A DNA stretch of 7,816 nucleotides from Planctomycetota bacterium (GTDB lineage Bacteria; Planctomycetota; Phycisphaerae; UBA1845): assembly GCA_022567365.1 (NCBI GenBank), contig JADFHG010000157.1, forward strand, positions 1 to 7,816, in the 5' to 3' direction. Both the position numbers and the translations under genes were made by a program. This document shows, piece after piece, positions 5,169-7,816 of this stretch. Position 1 is the stretch's first letter. Each line of letters starts with the position of its first letter. The notes beneath the pieces were generated by a model. It was given only the letters and a program-made list of their open reading frames with translations. It did not search any database and had not been told where the DNA came from.

Positions 5169-5921
5169 CTACGCCCGGACCGGCACCCGTTTCCGACGGG
5201 CGAGGATGGCGCCGCCCGCGAGGAGCAGCGACAGGGTCAGCGCGATCATGCCCCATTCGGTGACAGTCGGGATGGGCTCGACGACTTCGAAGATGAGGAT
5301 CCCGTTCTCCAGGCACTCGGTGCACGGCAAGCACACCTTGGCGTTCTTTTCGCGCCTGACCTCGTCGTCGGGCAGTAGCCCCGTCGTCAAGAGCCCTCCT
5401 TCGGCGTCCCCTGGGGTGAATTCGGAGTTCTTGATCAAGTCCAAGGTGTACAGACCTGGAATGATGGGAACCTGAACCTCGATGATCGCGTAGGTCGTGG
5501 CGACAGTCGGCAGGGTCATCAGCGGGAAATTGGGGGCCGGAACGACCTCGACCGTCGGTTTCGGGAACGTAGGATCGACCACATAGTCAGCCGAATCGAC
5601 TCCGGGAAACGCGGATGGGTCGAAGGTAAAGCTGAGGAAAGTAAACCCTGCCGGTGTGTCCGAGGTGTCGAGCCGGACGAACTTGAGATCAGGGATGTCG
5701 CCAAAGGGACCGCATTCGACACCGGCACCGTTTGGTGGAGGCGAGATCGGATCGTGTCGCACCTTGACTCTCAGCGTCACCGTTGAGCCGGCCGGAACTG
5801 TCGTGCCGTCTTCCGACTCGACGATGATCTCCCCGTTCGATTCATCTTGGGCGAGCGTGTCGGGCGCTGCGACCGCCGTGACCGCAATCACAAACACCGT
5901 TGATAGGGCAAATCTAGACAT
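5169..5921 (-). CDS. Secreted protein with IPTL-CTERM sorting signal
   Basis: A 250-residue exported protein. Residues 1-24 are a signal peptide (MSRFALSTVFVIAVTAVAAP, with cleavage near ALA-QDE). The C-terminus is a textbook IPTL-CTERM tail: IPTVTEWG at 217-224, a hydrophobic helix at ~225-240 and ARRKR at 241-245. By analogy with PEP-CTERM, the tail is thought to hold the protein at the membrane for processing and sorting to the surface. The middle (30-215) is a beta-rich domain with AGSTVTLRVKV near its start and ATTYAIIEVQVPIIPGLYTL at 141-160, a pattern loosely like cohesin-type sandwiches. That likeness is weak, and no ligand is proposed. A CLPCTEC cluster (C197, C200, C203) precedes the tail, with a further Cys at 70. 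The ATG at 5921 is chosen because AGGAGGT lies 9 bases upstream and the signal peptide starts there; an in-frame start at 6029 would add 36 residues of non-signal sequence. The gene appears monocistronic. Confidence 0.9.
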   Translation of the reverse strand: MSRFALSTVFVIAVTAVAAPDTLAQDESNGEIIVESEDGTTVPAGSTVTLRVKVRHDPISPPPNGAGVECGPFGDIPDLKFVRLDTSDTPAGFTFLSFTFDPSAFPGVDSADYVVDPTFPKPTVEVVPAPNFPLMTLPTVATTYAIIEVQVPIIPGLYTLDLIKNSEFTPGDAEGGLLTTGLLPDDEVRREKNAKVCLPCTECLENGILIFEVVEPIPTVTEWGMIALTLSLLLAGGAILARRKRVPVRA

Positions 5922-5930
5922 GGCTTCTAT

Positions 5931-5937
5931 ACCTCCT
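5931..5937 (-). promoter_or_regulatory. Strong Shine-Dalgarno sequence of the IPTL-CTERM gene
   Basis: AGGAGGT on the - strand, 9 bases before the ATG at 5921. It decides this start over the in-frame ATG at 6029 and is a near-perfect match to the anti-Shine-Dalgarno sequence, which suggests efficient translation. Confidence 0.75.
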
Positions 5938-6080
5938 ATTGCTGTGCCGCAATCAGAACGGATCAATCGATCCCATGGCGCGACGCACCGTTGTCGGTCC
6001 GATAATGCCAAGCGGCGCGACACTCGCACGTATTGCGGTCCTGTCCCGGCGTGGCGGCAAGCCCCGACTTCGACGGGTGC

Positions 6081-6109
6081 ATTCTACGCCCATGAGATCG
6101 AAAAAACAA
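6081..6109 (-). promoter_or_regulatory. Candidate sigma70-like promoter for the IPTL-CTERM gene
   Basis: On the - strand, TTGTTT (6109-6104) and TAGAAT (6086-6081) are separated by exactly 17 bases. The -10 matches five of six consensus bases and the -35 three of six. It lies in an AT-richer patch of an otherwise GC-rich gap. Transcription from here would give a leader of about 150 bases before the ATG at 5921. Confidence 0.4.
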
Positions 6110-6220
6110 GGCAAATGTGAACTGAAATCGCAACCCCGACCAAGGGGGGTCAAGGCCACATCCGTCGGCCCGGCCGATGGTAGTCCTACGGCTCGCTAAC
6201 CCGCCGACCGCCGGCCCCGG

Positions 6221-7816
6221 TCAATCCGACGGATTGAGAGCCTCGAGCTTCGCTTGGTATCGGCGGACCTTGTCCGGCTCGCCGGTGGCGGTGAACAGCT
6301 TGATCATGTAGCGGCACGCCCGCTCTAGTACACCCGCGTGCATATGCAACTTGTCCTCGACGATCGGGAAGTTTTCCGTCAAAAGGCGCTTGGCTTCCTC
6401 GAGTTTGCCGGCTCCGGTGAGACAACCGCCGAGGCTCAGTCGCGCGTACGCTGATTGTTTGTGCGACTTGCCGAGATCGCCCTCCCGCAGCGTCACGGCC
6501 TCTCGAAGCACCGGTTCGGCGCGATCCACGGCCCCGGTCGTGGTGAGCTGTTGTCCATACATCACCAACATCCGAGGCAGTTGTCCGCCGCCCTGGTCCT
6601 TGGTGGAGCGGAATAACTTGATCGATCGTTTGTAGCGCTCGTTCGCGTCCTTCCGCAGCCGCACGACGAGCCCGGCGTCGCCGTCGCCACGCTCCACGTC
6701 GTCGGCGCGCAAGGCGAGCGTTCGCGCCAGGTTTCCCATGGCCCGCCCCTGCTGGATTCGGGCGGCGTCCGACTCGTTCTCCGGCAGGTTTTCGAACACC
6801 GACACCGCCTCATGGTAATAGCGGGCGGCCTCTTCGTATCGCTTCTGCCGTAGCAGTACCGTGGCCAAGTTATTGGCCGTTTTGGCGACCGCCGAGTGAT
6901 TCCGCCCGTACCACGTCCGCTCCATGTCAAGGGCCTTCGTGAAGACTTCGACGGCCTCCTCGGGTTTCCCCAAATAGCCCAACATCGAACCGAGATTGAC
7001 CATGGTGTTGGCAAGATCGGGGTGGACTTGGTCGCCGAATGCGGCGCGCTGGATCGCGATCGCACGCCGGAGTAGGGGCTCGGCCTTCTCGTACTCGCCC
7101 AGGTCGTAATAGACGCTTCCCAGTTTGTCGAGCGACTCGGCGACATCGACGTGATTCGGGCCGAGAAGGTCTTCACGCATCGCGAGCGCGTTCAAGTGAA
7201 GCGACTCGGCCTCTTCGAGTTCACCCTGTTCGTACTTGGCAACGCCGAGATGATCCAACGCTTCGGCGACATCCTTGTGCTTGGGTCCGAAGACGCTCTT
7301 GCGAATGGCGAGCGCCCGTCTTATTTCCGTATCCGCCTCGGGGTATCGCCCCTGGGCGAGGAAGACCCGACCGAGGGCGAGCCTGGTCGTCGCGACGTCG
7401 GGATGGTCCTTGTCGAGGATCGCCTCCCTGGTGGCGAGGGCGAGGCCAAGCTGCTTTTCGGCGGCGCTGTGTTCTTCGATGTTGGAGTACAGGGTGGCGA
7501 CGAGATGGCGCATCGAGGCCTGCGCGCGCGGTCGCCCCGCGAACTCGGTCTCTACGCGTTTTGCGGACTCGTTGGCCAGGTACTTGAGGGATACCCCTGG
7601 TCCCTTCCCGGAAACCGTCTCGAGAATGGCGAAGAACTCCGGCAGCTCGCGACTGTTGAAGTCCCGCTCGTCCTGCAGCGCTCCAACGGCGGCGCGCTCG
7701 GCCGCCGCGGCGCTCTCATACATGAACGTCATCGTCGTGCCGAATGCGACCCCGAGCACGAGAAACGCGGCGGCGGTGAACGCGGGCGCCTTGTATCGCC
7801 GCAGCGTTTTGCGCAT
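6221..7816 (-). CDS. Membrane-anchored kinesin-light-chain-type TPR protein, probably the C-terminal part of a Ser/Thr protein kinase
   Basis: The visible 531 residues begin with an in-frame ATG exactly at the window edge, which is probably an internal Met. The sequence opens with a basic stretch (MRKTLRRYKA), one membrane segment (~11-31) and an Ala/Glu-rich helix. In planctomycete Ser/Thr kinases this same arrangement joins an N-terminal kinase to C-terminal repeats, so the kinase domain is probably just outside the window. Residues ~95-345 hold kinesin-light-chain-type TPRs in a 42-residue period. The landmark is H-x-x-[VL]-A, with His at 138, 180, 222, 265 and 307, each followed by L..LG....G...EA. 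After a degenerate part (~345-415), further TPRs run at ~416-525, with SHKQSAYARLSLG as a late copy. TPRs make protein-protein contacts; the partner is unknown. The stop is 299 bases upstream of the IPTL-CTERM gene on the same strand. If the edge Met were the true start, this would be a free membrane-anchored TPR protein. Confidence 0.88.
   Translation of the reverse strand: MRKTLRRYKAPAFTAAAFLVLGVAFGTTMTFMYESAAAAERAAVGALQDERDFNSRELPEFFAILETVSGKGPGVSLKYLANESAKRVETEFAGRPRAQASMRHLVATLYSNIEEHSAAEKQLGLALATREAILDKDHPDVATTRLALGRVFLAQGRYPEADTEIRRALAIRKSVFGPKHKDVAEALDHLGVAKYEQGELEEAESLHLNALAMREDLLGPNHVDVAESLDKLGSVYYDLGEYEKAEPLLRRAIAIQRAAFGDQVHPDLANTMVNLGSMLGYLGKPEEAVEVFTKALDMERTWYGRNHSAVAKTANNLATVLLRQKRYEEAARYYHEAVSVFENLPENESDAARIQQGRAMGNLARTLALRADDVERGDGDAGLVVRLRKDANERYKRSIKLFRSTKDQGGGQLPRMLVMYGQQLTTTGAVDRAEPVLREAVTLREGDLGKSHKQSAYARLSLGGCLTGAGKLEEAKRLLTENFPIVEDKLHMHAGVLERACRYMIKLFTATGEPDKVRRYQAKLEALNPSD

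Larger units (their letters stand above)
5922..6220. other. Intergenic leader region between the TPR and IPTL-CTERM genes
   Basis: This 299-base stretch contains no gene I can support. It must hold the 3' end of the TPR transcript and the promoter and leader of the IPTL-CTERM gene. A stem at 6162-6180 (TCGGC, loop CCG, GCCGA, plus flanking pairs) lies ~40 bases beyond the TPR stop and could help termination, though no T-run follows. A small inverted repeat, GGATC-AATC-GATCC at 5960-5973, sits about 22 bases above the Shine-Dalgarno sequence. Confidence 0.6.

Noticed and set aside
5922..6029. 36-residue extension of the IPTL-CTERM protein
   Set aside because: It would bury the signal peptide inside the protein, while the ATG at 5921 has a strong Shine-Dalgarno sequence.
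7039..7587. 182-residue open frame on the + strand
   Set aside because: Opposite to the TPR array; Arg-rich composition is what the complement of such a GC-rich gene gives.

Overview
This is a GC-rich window of about 7.8 kb. It most resembles a Planctomycetota chromosome, perhaps of the Phycisphaerae type. That is an inference from gene content: a secreted protein with an IPTL-CTERM sorting tail, a membrane-anchored kinesin-light-chain-type TPR protein of the sort usually fused to a Ser/Thr kinase, an exported alpha/beta-hydrolase-like protein with a C-terminal domain of planctomycete style, and a RuvA with an enlarged N-terminal loop. No phage, CRISPR or resistance genes and no RNA genes were recognised.

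Layout. Bases 1-3472 are read on the + strand: the 3' end of an unrecognised gene cut by the left edge (to 322), an exported alpha/beta-hydrolase-fold protein that has apparently lost its catalytic Ser and His (375-1805), and an FHA-GAF-PP2C/SpoIIE phosphatase (1859-3472). The phosphatase gene has a good -10 element so close to its ATG that its mRNA may be leaderless. Bases 3552-7816 are read on the - strand, in transcription order: the C-terminal part of a TPR protein cut by the right edge (7816-6221), an IPTL-CTERM secreted protein (5921-5169), then ruvC (4687-4181) and ruvA (4184-3552), which overlap by GTGA. The phosphatase gene and ruvA converge on a 79-base gap.

Non-coding DNA. The 481-base gap between ruvC and the IPTL-CTERM gene is the most structured stretch. 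It holds a 78-bp MITE-like element (15-bp perfect terminal inverted repeats, flanking TAA duplications), two related 24-bp direct repeats, a 9-bp-arm palindrome just behind the IPTL-CTERM gene, and a short hairpin before ruvC. The 299-base gap before the IPTL-CTERM gene holds a plausible sigma70-like promoter, a long leader and a strong Shine-Dalgarno sequence.

How the genes work together. RuvC and RuvA belong to the same Holliday-junction branch-migration and resolution machine; ruvB is not in the window. The phosphatase and the probable Ser/Thr kinase-TPR protein are both typical parts of planctomycete phospho-signalling, but nothing here links them directly. I see no convincing new multi-gene system. 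The items most worth checking are the MITE-like element, the catalytically dead hydrolase-like protein, the RuvA loop and the possibly leaderless phosphatase gene.
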